From contig OX438758.1 of NCBI GenBank assembly GCA_949316235.1, positions 11,875,731 through 11,939,730 on the forward strand: DNA of 64,000 nucleotides, given 5' to 3'. Shown here piece after piece: positions 54,681-64,000 of this stretch; the stretch's first letter is position 1, and each line of letters begins with the position of its first letter. Source of the stretch: Oegoconia quadripuncta (taxonomy: Eukaryota; Arthropoda; Insecta; Lepidoptera; Autostichidae). The translations under genes and the position numbers were made by a program. The notes beneath the pieces are model-generated. The model ran no database searches. It saw only the letters and a program-made list of their open reading frames with translations, and was not told the origin of the DNA.

Positions 54681-55205
54681 AGAGTTCACGATTAGTGTCC
54701 GTTTTTAGCAATAATTTGAAATTCTCGAAAATAACCGTCATCATCATCAGTCCGTAAACATCCCACTGCAGGGATATAGACCTTCCCTCATAAAGAGGGA
54801 ATATAGGCCATAGTCCGCCACGCTGACCCAGTGCGGGTCGGGGACTTCACTTGTCTTCGATTTTTTTTATTTCTCGGATAAATGTACAGAAGTAATTACT
54901 TATTAAATTTAATTTAATTTAATTAAATTTAAAAACTCATTGGTATGTTGGCCTGCCTTGGGCGAACCTGGACCTCCCAAATTGGGGAGACTGTGTCTCC
55001 TCCACTGAGCCACCGACGCTCCCTTAAAATAACCGACAAAAATTACCGTAATTAAAGATATTTAGGTATTATTTAGAATTAACTTCTAGACTTCTCGAGT
55101 GCAGATCAGAGCAATATTTTTGATTTATAATGTATTTAAAAAGAAGTGTTAATTGATCCGCTATGAGGGCGCTACTGGACGGATTAAACCCTCTTAACCT
55201 AAGAA
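54680..55205 (-). repeat. Repeat H copy split by SINE D
   Basis: 'aatttgaaattctcgaaaataaccg' before and 'taccgtaattaaagatatttagg', 'ctcgagtgcagatcagagcaatatttt', 'gagggcgctactggacgg' after the SINE match the reverse complement of 16025-16240. Confidence 0.55.
54738..55025 (-). mobile_element. SINE D with 10-bp target duplication
   Basis: Minus-strand SINE D flanked by AAAATAACCG at 54728-54737 and 55026-55035. Head 'gagcgtcggtggctcagtgg'; end at the 'tcatcatcatcag' side. Confidence 0.85.
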
Positions 55206-55982
55206 ATCATATTTTAACAGAGAACAAATGAATTATATAAATAGTATATACTTCAAGTATATCCCTTCGGAAAAACGAAATGCAGTCAAATTTGAAATTT
55301 CACAATTGCATTGTTGACTGATGCCTGACTTAGAAACCGACAAAAAATTGTCGTGTTTAAATTTAATCTACTGTTATTGTGGAATGTCAATTTAAATCTA
55401 CTGGAAATAAAAAAGGTTTATTGCATTTATCTGTCAGTCGGTATGTCCAAAGGGAAAGGGCTTCGGAAAGGGAAATCATCTGTGGGAAAAGAAGCGGCGC
55501 AAGAAACCCACAGGATCATTGTTGCCCTCTTTTTTTTTAAATAAAGTGTATAACTAATACAATTTTATAATTTTGAGGAGCTGGTCGAAGTGGTGTACTT
55601 TATAAGCGTATAAATCCTGATCTCCATTAAGATGAGTTTTTTTTTGTTAGAATAGCGCCTGGCAAAAATCGCAATCGCAAAAATCGCTTTGGTTTGTTTT
55701 CGCAATACTTCAACCAGGCGTTCTTTTATTCATTGGCGCTATCGCATTCGCTATTTATTTTCGATTATCAAAGTTAAGCAATGGACCAGAGTGCCGAAAA
55801 GGGGGAGCAAAAAAAAATTTGAAAAGTCACACGGCTGGGCGTGTTCAGTCCGTGGATAGGTGATCAGTTGTGACATTTTCCGTGCTTCGGAGGGCATGTT
55901 AAATGTTAAATAGTCGACCCCGGTTCTTTTCAATTGAAGTCAGTTGCGATAGCCTACAGGGGCGACTTAAAACACTGAATTC

Positions 55983-56309
55983 AACCGCCACCGTGGCTCA
56001 ATGTAATCAACATTGGGTTTACGATTCGGATGTCGCGGGTTCGATCCCCAGCGGGGTACATGTTTAAGTACTCGGTTTGGTTGGTGGTAGGGCATTTTAA
56101 ATGTCTGCCTGGCTAGCTACCACCATCTTATCTAAATCTGCCGCCAAGCAGCAATGTTAATGGCATTGTTGTGTTCCGGTTGTCAAAAATAAGATAGCCA
56201 GTCCTCCAAATGCGTTGGGGTTTCCGGGTCAGTAGCTTCCACCTTCGACCTCATCTTCACTTAACATCAGGTGTGATTGAGGTCACCAACACGTTGTGCA
56301 TTAAAAAAA
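55983..56309 (+). mobile_element. SINE B, full length
   Basis: 'aaccgccaccgtggctcaatg', B box 'gcgggttcgatccccagc', tail 'acgttgtgcattaaaaaaa'. Confidence 0.88.
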
Positions 56310-56371
56310 TACAGACGGACAGACACGGCGAAATTTTAAGATTCAATTTTCAGGTATCCGTATCTCATTTG

Positions 56372-56531
56372 ACCATCTTATCTGAGTCTGCCGCCAAACA
56401 GCAATATTAATAGCCAGTCCCCCAAATTAGATGGGGTTTACGGGTCAGTACGCTTCCACATTTAGCGTCATCTTCACTTAACATCAGGTATGGTTGAGGT
56501 CAAGTGCTAACCCGTTGTGCATATAGAAAAA
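56372..56531 (+). repeat. SINE B 3' part
   Basis: 'accatcttatctgagtctgccgcc' to 'cccgttgtgcatatagaaaaag', with a deletion around 'gcattgttgtg'. Confidence 0.75.
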
Positions 56532-56889
56532 GAATATTAACTAAACGTATTTATTAAAAATTCCCCCTGTCATAAATGTATTGTAGATTGTCCATTTGCT
56601 ACCCAAACACCCTGACTTCGTCAAAAGCTTACTTTGTAACTCTCTTTCGTAACTAAAAAGGAATTTCAAAACAGCTCATGCACCGTCGTTGTACACTCAC
56701 AGAGACTTCTGAAAATGTTTTACGTTGTTTATTTTTTTTTCCATTTCATGAAAACGGCCGTTGGAACTTTGGGAGGGACGATTTACATTACACCTTTATG
56801 CATTTTTATGTTACCTGAGCGACTGGTTGATGCATCCCACGATCGGAGGGCTGGCCAATACTCAGACGTAAATAATATTTAATATATTT

Positions 56890-57390
56890 TAGTTATTTAC
56901 ACAGCTTGAAGTCTTATGGTATCTTGCTGTGGGGAAATGCCGTGGATATAAATTCAATCTTTGTTTTCGCGCAATTTATCAATTGAGACCTGCAGTGTTA
57001 CTTAGAGACAGAGTTACTTAGGTTCTTAGGTACTTAGGTTCATAAAACTGGACACAATTCACAATATTTTTTGTCTTACACGACTAAAAAGGTTTAAAGT
57101 GTATTACATTCTAACCTTTTCGTCACAGTACATTTTTGAAAATCTAATGTAGGTATGTCAAAAAAAATATAGCATCATTTAGGACAAATTGTGATAAACA
57201 TGATGTCAAGGCAAAATTGCAGGTCACATAAGTCGCCTCCGCAAAGTCAGTAATTCATTCAAAAGGTTATGTATACGCTTTTTCAATAAGGTTCTTGCTT
57301 GTTCTTCTCAGGGGAAAATAGCATTTTGAACAAACAGTAGCTTAAAAAATATAAAATTGACTATTTTAAGTGTAATCTGTGTTGTCGCCT
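56890..57390 (+). pseudogene. LINE J copy, degenerate
   Basis: Plus-strand fragments of the element at 43494-44925: 'cttatggtatcttgctgtggggaaatgccg' (LLWGNA), 'atttatcaattgagacctgcagtg', 'tttttgaaaatctaatgtaggtatgtc', A8 at 57160, 'tgataaacatgatgtcaa' and the 3' UTR 'ctcaggggaaaatagca'. Several indels and a deletion of the C-terminal end. Confidence 0.75.
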
Positions 57391-57394
57391 AGAT

Positions 57395-58320
57395 TATTTT
57401 ATTATCTCCCTACTAAGGCGGGGGATACGGAGAGAAAACAAAGGCGTTCAAGATTTAGTATAAAGTATAATATATTTTATGAGTATTGTTGATCGTGAGT
57501 ACGAGGCCTAAAAGGTTGGTCAGTCCCTTGTGGTGGTTACGTCCATTAAAATACTCCCCTGAGTAACGACGGGGCGATGCGCAGGCGGATGACCCGAACT
57601 CCAAGTCCGGCCCTGGCGAGAGTACGTCCCTGGCGAGTGTCGACGGAATACAGTGAGGGTAGGCGCTTCCTACCCGCAACGTAGCTCCTGGAATTCAACA
57701 TTCCGAAGCATTAGGAACCAGTCTTCCTAAATAGGTCCCGTGTATCGCCACCCATCAACCACTACAGGGGGATTTCCTAGTTTGTTGTGGCGGTACACGG
57801 AAACCAGAACGAATTTACAATTCTTTTCTACGGTTAACAGAATTTATAAGGAGGCAATAATTATGTTGTTAATTGATGGTAATACTACTACATAGAGGAC
57901 ATTTATAGAATTATACACAATTAAACAATAAGTCAAAGTAGGTATTCTATCATTTTTACTAAGCACTAAATATAACATAGTATTGTTCGCACTTACCCAA
58001 TAAGAGGGGAATTCACTAAACTGAATTTATCTTAATTTGAAGGTTCTTAAGCAATTATATAGACGAAGTAATGCTTATCTAGCCTTCCAAGTATTATTTA
58101 AATTTTTGCTTAAAAAGGGGACGTGCAGGAACGCGGAACAGAGCGCGACCTGTCGATCCCGATGCCTTTCTTTTTGAAGTGTGTCAGTTTTGTCTCGTCA
58201 CGCTAGGGAGGCGCCAGCGCATAAACGATAATAGTGCTGCGCCAAGATAATGATTCACGTAACGTAGATTATGAAACCAATCGATGCTTTTATTATTTGT
58301 TTTGAATATTAGTATTTTAA
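57395..58320. other. Unassigned; G+C-richer block at 57500-57790
   Basis: Contains repeats such as 'gtacgtccctggcgag' and a hairpin 'ggtaggcgcttcctacc' at 57658-57674. No protein motif. Could be part of an unrecognised element. Confidence 0.35.
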
Positions 58321-58324
58321 TTGT

Positions 58325-58462
58325 ATTTTATGATTTTATTAGGTTTAAGTTGTAATTAGTTTTTTTTTTAATAAATAAGTTAGCTTAGCATTATGGTACA
58401 TTAGAATAAATAATGCTACAGTGTACCTGCAAAATAAAGCATTTTTGACTTTGACTTTGGTC
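58325..58462 (+). repeat. LINE 3' tail, (GACTTT)n
   Basis: 'ctacagtgtacctgcaaaataaagcatttttgactttgactttgg', the same 3' end design as LINE J (poly-A signal and 6-bp tandem) in a different subfamily. Confidence 0.55.
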
Positions 58463-58744
58463 AAAGAATCAGTTGCTAGCACGAGGCAACGCGGCCAGCC
58501 TTCTGGGTAGCCACTCCACCAACCAGGGACTTGGGGCTAGTTTATTTGTGTTTTTTTTTTAATAATCGTATAATTATTCTTCCCACAGCATTTAAAATAG
58601 ATACAATATTACTTAGACTAGCTTTCCGCCCGCGGCTACTTTATCGCAGATCTGTTTATTGATTTTTATAACTACACAGACCTATTATTCATTATATCAA
58701 ATGAACATTATAGAAAGTAAATATTATGTTAAACGAGTTTTATA

Positions 58745-60045
58745 TTAGGTCTTTACCTATGAAATTGCCGTTTTGTATGAAAAAATTTTTTTCATGTATT
58801 TTTTATTTGTATTAATCGAAGTACTCACCCACGCAATCAATGCATCTTTGCCAACGCAGTGGCAGTTTATTGACGCCCTTCTTAAAAAAATCAGCTGGAC
58901 GGGAGGCAACAAATTCTTCAAAGGCATTTTGTACTGCCTCTTGGGTATTGATTTTTTTCCCTGCCAAGAAGTTATCCAAATTCTGGAAAAAGTAGAAGTC
59001 TGTAGGCGCAAGGTTTGGTGAGTAGCTGTGTGAGCTAGTGTAGTGAGCTTCCAACCCCAGTTCTTGCAACTTGGAGACCGTCTGCTGTGCAGTATGAGGT
59101 CGCGCATTGTCGTGCAGGAGCAGCGGAGAGGAGCGATTGACCAATGCTGGTTGGAGATGTGCCAGCTTCTCCATCATTGTGTTCAGTTCTTCACAGTACA
59201 CATCTGCAGTAACGCTCATCCCCTTTGGTAAGCAGCTGTGATGTATCACACCGGCGCCAAACCACCAAACAGTGACCATCACTTTTCTAGGGGTAAGTTT
59301 TCGTTTAGGGCATTGTTTAGGTGCTGAACCAGGATCCAGAACTTGCTGAGCGCTTGCGGTTATCAAACAGAATCCATTTTTCATCACAGGTAACAATGCG
59401 GTTCAAAATTCCTTCATTTGTGTGTCTGTTGAGCAGTGCAAGGCACGTCTCGACGCGTACTTCGCGCTGGCGATCATTGAGTTCGTGGGGCACCCCATTT
59501 GTCAAGTTTTTTACCTTGCCAATTTGACGCAAATGGACCAATATTGCTTTGACGCTAATGTCGAAAGCTGATGCTAATTCAGCCGTAGATTGTGTATCAT
59601 CAGCTTCCACAATCGCCTTTAATTCGTCATTGTCGACCAAAGTGTTCGGACGACCGCGAGGTTCATTTTTCAGGTCGAAATTCTCAGAACGGAAGCAAGC
59701 AAACCAATAACAGGTGGTGCGTTGGTTTGTAGTGTTAGCTCCGTAAACGTCGTTGATGATGATGTTGCATGCCGCTTGTGCCGCGTTGCTGCAACGACGG
59801 TACTCATATTCCATAATTACTCGAATTTTTAACGTATCCATGATGACGAAAAAGATTGAAATGCGATGAAAATGTAACACGTAGACATTTGTTTATTGAT
59901 AAACAAATGACTACTTTTGGAAAAAGAATTCCATGTTTTTAAAATAAAATTAATTTTAAATTAGAATTCTTAGCCAAACAAAAATTATTTTGATTTGAAA
60001 TGGCCAGTACTGCGGAACGGCAATTTCATAGGTATATAAAGACAA
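58745..60045 (-). mobile_element. Mariner (cecropia-like), inactivated
   Basis: About 1.3 kb, the usual mariner size. The left end is TTAGGTCTTTACCTATGAAATTGCCGTT after TA at 58743-58744. The right end carries the inverted AACGGCAATTTCATAGG (60016-60032) with an eroded outer part (TATATAAAGACA instead of TAAAGACCTAA). One transposase gene with a frameshift lies between them. Confidence 0.82.
58812..59865 (-). pseudogene. Mariner transposase, frameshifted
   Basis: Two overlapping minus frames make up the gene: 59317-59865 (N-terminal paired-like DNA-binding region; ACFRSENFDLKNEPRGRPNT, GVPHELNDRQ as the WVPHEL-type box, first catalytic Asp in VTCDEKWILFDNRKRS) and 58812-59396 (TPRKVMVTVWWFGAGVIHHS, second Asp in LLLHDNARPHTAQQT, third in YSPNLAPTDFYFF, ending RWQRCIDCVGEYFD). 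The break lies near 59340-59355. It resembles the SETMAR/cecropia-type mariners. The second-to-third Asp spacing is 36, two more than the standard 34, because of extra residues in HYTSSHSYSPN. Not functional as it stands. Confidence 0.88.
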
Positions 60046-60049
60046 GTGA

Positions 60050-60610
60050 AATTATATAAACAGAACGTTATATCATTTAAACATTATACTAAGCAAAATT
60101 ATATCAAATGAAATTATACAATCAGATAATTTTAGATTTTTTGTTATTATATCAAACATTACACACCCGATATTTAAATTAGCCATTCAATTGGAATATC
60201 TAGTTGCTATGTATGACGGACATTTCCTGTATTATTGGAAACTGCGCCGCCCAATTGGGAGCACTATTGCGTTGACTTGACCAACCCGGCCTGAGCAGCG
60301 CAGTTTTCTCTAAAAACGCAAATGTTTACCATTCACAACGATCCGGCTAGGCAGTGAATTGAATGGTTAATTTAACCATCTTTCTGCACCATTTATACAG
60401 TTATTATATTCAAGTCGTAGCTCGTGTAAAGAGCCGGTGTGTAACAAATAAATTACACTTTTGCCCAGCCAACCAGGCGACAGCAGCGGATATCGCATTG
60501 CGGATGTAACTGGGATGTACACATAATGTGTTTTTGATGGCGACTGCCAGAATTAGCTGCCATTTTGTATTTTTTATAACTGTAAATTTTAAATTTAGAA
60601 AAGGCCCGAA
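60050..60610. other. Unassigned region
   Basis: No gene recognised; a 74-codon minus frame at 60410-60634 has no known motif. Confidence 0.35.
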
Positions 60611-60617
60611 GAAACAA

Positions 60618-60733
60618 ATGATATACCAAACCAACTGTGTTAAAAGCTAAATAATCTTACAAACTGCTTAACCGATTTGTATAAAACATGGCTCAAAATC
60701 CATCCCTAAGTTTAATGTTAGGTATAAAAAGTA
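60618..60733 (-). repeat. Repeat F fragment next to MITE
   Basis: 'accaaaccaactgtgttaaaagctaaataatct' and 'aaccgatttgtataaaacatggctca'. Confidence 0.5.
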
Positions 60734-61553
60734 TACAGGGCGTCCCAAAGTTATGGGACATGAAGGGGAAGTACCTTAAATATTGTAGATAGTGAATTTT
60801 GCTCAAAGAAGACTTTATGTTATTTTTAAAAGTTAGTAATTCTGCATTCATAGATTTTCTAAAAATTACTTGCTTCGGCTGGGAATCGAACCGACTTAAA
60901 TGTGAAAAAAAAAACACCCTACTTTTATGATGCCAATCGAAAGAATAGCTAAAAAATAATAACTCTGCCTAAGTAACATAGTATTTTAAAAGAAAGGAAC
61001 AACATAAAATGATTGAGTCAAATTTCAAGAAAGTTATTTATTGCCGACGACGTTCGAAAAGTAGCGATATTATCATTCCAAAGATAGCATTGATTATTCG
61101 TAAATAAGTACCCACTTCATAAAATAGGTACTAACATAGTTTTCCTTATTATAAGTGCACGTGTAGATGAAATGATAAAACTTGTATTTCAATACGTCCT
61201 CTGTAAGCTAGACAGAAGGCAAATTAAAAACAAAAATAAATAATTTAATAATTTTTTTATTTGATTAAAATGATTAATTTCACGTTGTTCCTTTCTTTTA
61301 AAATACTATGTTACTTAGGCAGAGTTATTATTTTTTAGCTATTCTTTCGATTGGCATCATAAAAGTAGGGTGTTTTTTTTTTCACATTTAAGTCGGTTCG
61401 ATTCCCAGCCGAAGCAAGTAATTTTTAGAAAATCTATGAATGCAGAATTACTAACTTTTAAAAATAACATAAAGTCTTCTTTGAGCAAAATTCACTATCT
61501 ACGATATTTAAGGTACTTCCCCTTCATGTCCCATAACTTTGGGACGCCCTGTA
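60734..61553. mobile_element. Deletion derivative of the DD40D transposon
   Basis: 820 bp, TA at 60732-60733 and 61554-61555, with both TIRs almost identical to 6089-8212. Left part matches through 'aaaaataaataatttataat' and joins directly to the 'tttatttgattaaaatg' segment before the right TIR, removing ~1.3 kb including the whole transposase. Non-autonomous; would depend on the intact relative. Confidence 0.92.
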
Positions 61554-61555
61554 TA

Positions 61556-62020
61556 TCAAATATGTCAACAAAGTTTCCGTTGAAAAAATTTAAAGATTCC
61601 ACAAAACAAAAACTAGTTATGAAGCATATTATAAAATATCAGACTATTTGGATGATAATCATTCATGAACTTAACCAACTCGTATACCAGGCTATTTTAC
61701 AATCTAATTATGAAATAAATTGTACCTTTGCAGTATAACAGAAGGCAGAAGGTTGCCTGGAAGAGATCGCTTTTAGTGATAAGGTCGCCAAATTGTACAT
61801 TCTATTCTTACCACTTTTCTGAAACTGTATTTTCTTATCTGTTGTGCAATAAAGTGTATTTGTATTGTATTGTATTGTATTGTATTGTATTGTATAAAAA
61901 CTTGTTTAAACAGAGCAACCCTTCGAGGTTCTTCCTTGTTCTTCTCAGGGGAAAGTTGCCTTTTGAACAAGCAGTTAAGTTGAAGCTTAAGAACTATAAA
62001 GTACCCTGTGTACCTATAAA
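61556..62020 (+). pseudogene. LINE J 3' end split by a LINE L tail
   Basis: 61575-61735 matches the LINE J C-terminus ('gcatattataaaatatcagactatttggatgat', 'accaggctattttacaat') and 61925-62020 its 3' UTR ('cttgttcttctcaggggaaagttgcc', 'accctgtgtacctataaaag'). Between them sits the LINE tail at 61740-61915. Confidence 0.65.
61740..61915 (+). repeat. LINE 3' tail (family L) with (ATTGT)n
   Basis: 'aggttgcctggaagagatcgcttttagtgataaggtcgcc', 'tgttgtgcaataaagtg', then (TATTG)n at 61857-61896. The cleanest copy of this tail in the window. Confidence 0.75.
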
Positions 62021-62024
62021 AGAA

Positions 62025-62740
62025 AGATTTTTGTATGTTTGTTCGTGAAACGACTGAGCCTATTTCGTAGAAACTTGCCACAGGTATGAAAATGTCCTGA
62101 AATTTCTTCAGAACCTATGTCTGTACTTGACATGATGGGTAGTATATTTATATCCCAGAAAAAGGTTCCCTAATAATAAAAGCTACGTAAGTATACGTAA
62201 TATTAGTATGGTCCAATGGCTGGCAACACTTATACCTACTGTGCTTATACCTTAAAACATGATGGTACCTTCATTTCCGTCTAATATTTCAACAGTGCAG
62301 AAAAGGCGCCATGCCGAGCTATGGCCAGTTAATTCCGTACTTTCATCAGAGGGCAGATTTATTGCTCGCCCCACACTAACCGTTGAAAGATTGTGTTGGT
62401 GCCTGATATACGCGCCTAACACCCGCCCTGAAGTTATATATCGCGTGTGGGAGGCCTTTATACCGGTGTACCCTTTGTTTTTGGCAATTTATTGGGTGTT
62501 GATTTGATATGGTGCATCGTTTATTGCCCAATGGGTCATTGGGGCTTTGGCTCGAATAAAATTTTATTCATTTTGTTTTGGTCTGCAATTTGTACATAGT
62601 TTAATTTAAAATGAGATAGACAGATAATAAAAAGATTAAAGATAAGTTACCACCGCAAGAAAATAAAATATTGAAAGCATTTTGTTTTTTTTTCACTGAT
62701 AAAAAATACAAAAAAAATCATTTTCTTGATTCTTGATGAA
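62025..62740. other. Unassigned region
   Basis: 'gtatgtttgttcgtgaaacgactgagcctatttc' (62033-62066) is the start of another common retroelement 3' repeat. A mixed-composition block at 62300-62500 has no known protein motif. Confidence 0.35.
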
Positions 62741-62750
62741 AGATTCTCAC

Positions 62751-62843
62751 CATGGTGTACTTGAAGATACAATCGGCAGATAAAGAATGGAACTGAATTC
62801 CAGTCCGTGGTTTTGCAGCTTTTGGACATGGATATTTTGTGTC
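62751..62843 (-). other. Candidate internal exon (93 nt)
   Basis: Bounded on the minus strand by TTATTTCGCAG acceptor and ATG|GTGAGA donor; length divisible by 3. One frame reads YPCPKAAKPRTGIQFHSLSA then DCIFKYTM. All three frames are open, so coding evidence is weak. No neighbouring exon identified. Confidence 0.25.
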
Positions 62844-63439
62844 CTGCGAAATAAATTAACTTTAAATGATTTACTTTAAACTGAGCTTTATGGAGCGAAA
62901 GTTCTTAATAAAAATCTACTGCAGAAGCCTATGTGGTCGTATTGGTCGTTAATAAAATAGGTACTTACTTTAGCTACACTACGTATTGGTATTTATAATT
63001 AATTTATTATTTTTTTTACTTTAATTATTAATTACATTAGAATTTCTTTTCAAGCCATCACAGTATTTAAATATTTTCGTAGATAAATGTGATTCCAGAC
63101 ATGCATCTTCGGTGCAGTGAATCTAATTCTCCGAATTCCGCATTGCACATATTATGTCTATACCTTTCTCTGCATTGTATGTAGTAGGTGAACGTTTTTT
63201 TCACCCAATGGTAGCACGGTGATAAAGTGTAAAATATGCCCGGCACGGGCGCTGTGTGTTTCAGCGGTCGCACATGAAACGATAAAAGAGAAGTAGATAT
63301 GGCACAGCTTATATACGATTATAATATAATAGTTTTTAACTAAAATGTAAGGTTTTAACGAGCCATGGAGCGCAGTGTATTGAATGTAAAACTGACCGAT
63401 CGCGTCCGACACACTACACTGCGCTCTAAGACCCTTGTT

Positions 63440-63715
63440 GCTGACATAGCCACAACGGCCGCCATGCCAAGTGAGACTGGGCGGGCTATGTTTGTCGCAT
63501 GCCAGATGACCTGTGGGCCAAAATCACCACCACTTGGAGCCCACCGTTAGAAAGAAGGCGCCGCAGCAGACCGAAAAAGATGGCGGAATGAATTGGATAA
63601 GTTCCTAACCAACCGGTCGGAAGAGGCCCGGGATAGAGAGGCGTGGAGAGAGAGAAGGGAGGCCTTTGCCCAGCAGTGGGACAATATGGACTCCTAATAA
63701 ATAATAATAATAATA
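63440..63715 (+). pseudogene. RTE-type LINE C-terminus
   Basis: Encodes AGYVCRMPDD-like text, then WAKITTTWSPPLERRRRSRP and KKMAE with a frameshift before 'gaattggataagttcctaacc', and ends 'ggcctttgcccagcagtgggacaatatgg' with a (TAA)n tail. The basic RRRRxRP block and QQWD ending are typical of RTE-like ORF ends. Confidence 0.7.
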
Positions 63716-63720
63716 CTTTT

Positions 63721-64000
63721 TAACTCATGTCTCCGAAACTAAAAACCCGAATATCACACATTTCACCCATCATCGTCATATCAACTGAGGTTCTGAGGAA
63801 CTGCTGCTGAACACAGGCCTCTTCTATAGAATATCTCCTATAGGTAGTGAAGCGACATGCATCCAGCAACTCCTCGCGCTTTTCATTAGGTCGTCCGTCC
63901 TCCTTGGCCTGGCCTCGACTCAAGAGCTTTAATGCCCCTAAATGTCTTTGAGCTGTGTGCCCTGCCCACTGCCACTTCAACTTACTAATTCGTTGACTTT
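63721..64000 (-). pseudogene. RTE-type LINE C-terminus, opposite strand
   Basis: Minus strand encodes VSKLKWQWAGHTAQRHLGAL, then EDGRPNEKREELLDACRF, degenerate at the end ('aagaggcctgtgttcagcagcag'). It runs convergently towards 63440-63715 and continues beyond the window. Confidence 0.7.

Noticed and set aside
61857..61896. (TATTG)n tandem considered as telomere-like repeat
   Set aside because: Insect telomeres are TTAGG; this is the short tandem tail of a LINE 3' end, as in several other copies.
1..64000. CRISPR-like array, operon, LTR retrotransposon or Helitron
   Set aside because: No regularly spaced direct repeats with unique spacers, no paired LTRs with primer-binding site, no RVT/integrase order, and no recognisable Rep/Hel protein; the direct repeats seen are dispersed TE copies.

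Overview
The window looks like a repeat-rich intergenic stretch of a lepidopteran (moth or butterfly) nuclear genome. The evidence is high A+T with simple-sequence tails, a secreted takeout/juvenile-hormone-binding-type gene fragment with spliced exons, a eukaryotic tRNA-Gln(CTG) with internal A and B boxes, several tRNA-derived SINE families, LINE 3' ends and Tc1/mariner DNA transposons. No bacterial-style gene organisation is present, and almost every long reading frame belongs to a mobile element.

Host genes. Only two are supported. On the minus strand at the left edge (about 1114-1596) lie the first two exons of a takeout/JHBP-domain protein, with a TATA motif, a signal-peptide-coding exon and a JHBP-type exon; the rest of the gene is not recognisable in the window. 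On the minus strand at 32701-32772 is a complete tRNA-Gln(CTG) gene with a T6 terminator. A 93-nt open segment with good splice sites (62751-62843, minus) is a weak exon candidate.

DNA transposons. 6089-8212 is a complete Tc1/mariner-superfamily element with 270-bp terminal inverted repeats (TIRs) and an uninterrupted 353-aa transposase (DD40D spacing). 60734-61553 is an 820-bp internally deleted, nearly identical relative. 14026-15766 is a complete Tc1 element (DD34E, 342-aa intact transposase, TA duplication, IR/DR-like ends) that landed inside a SINE. 58745-60045 is a frameshifted cecropia-type mariner. 10353-11228 is a truncated transposase-like gene, perhaps Sola-type. MITE-like elements lie at 24300-24629, 45767-45932 and 53865-54208.

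Retroelements. At least three tRNA-headed SINE families recur: A (ending in a conserved 'ctagatggcgctgtgtgt' segment), its relative C, B (about 320 bp, poly-A tailed) and D. LINE remnants include a 1.4-kb reverse-transcriptase piece (43494-44925, minus) with degenerate sister copies near 57 kb and 61.6 kb, RTE-like C-termini (30.1, 46.7, 63.5 and 63.9 kb), zinc-knuckle LINE C-termini (19 and 28.6 kb), and many 3' tails. Elements are often nested, which gives a relative insertion history: Tc1 in SINE A, SINE B in SINE B, LINE tail plus MITE in SINE A, SINE D in an older repeat with a 10-bp target duplication.

I see no CRISPR, operon, rRNA or LTR-retrotransposon structure. Large unassigned stretches (e.g. 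1.6-3.2, 12.4-13.7, 30.5-32.6, 34.3-36.7, 40.3-43.5 kb) hold only A+T-rich sequence and short repeats. I found no convincing new biological system; the more notable points are apparently young, intact DNA transposons and several unusual small structures.
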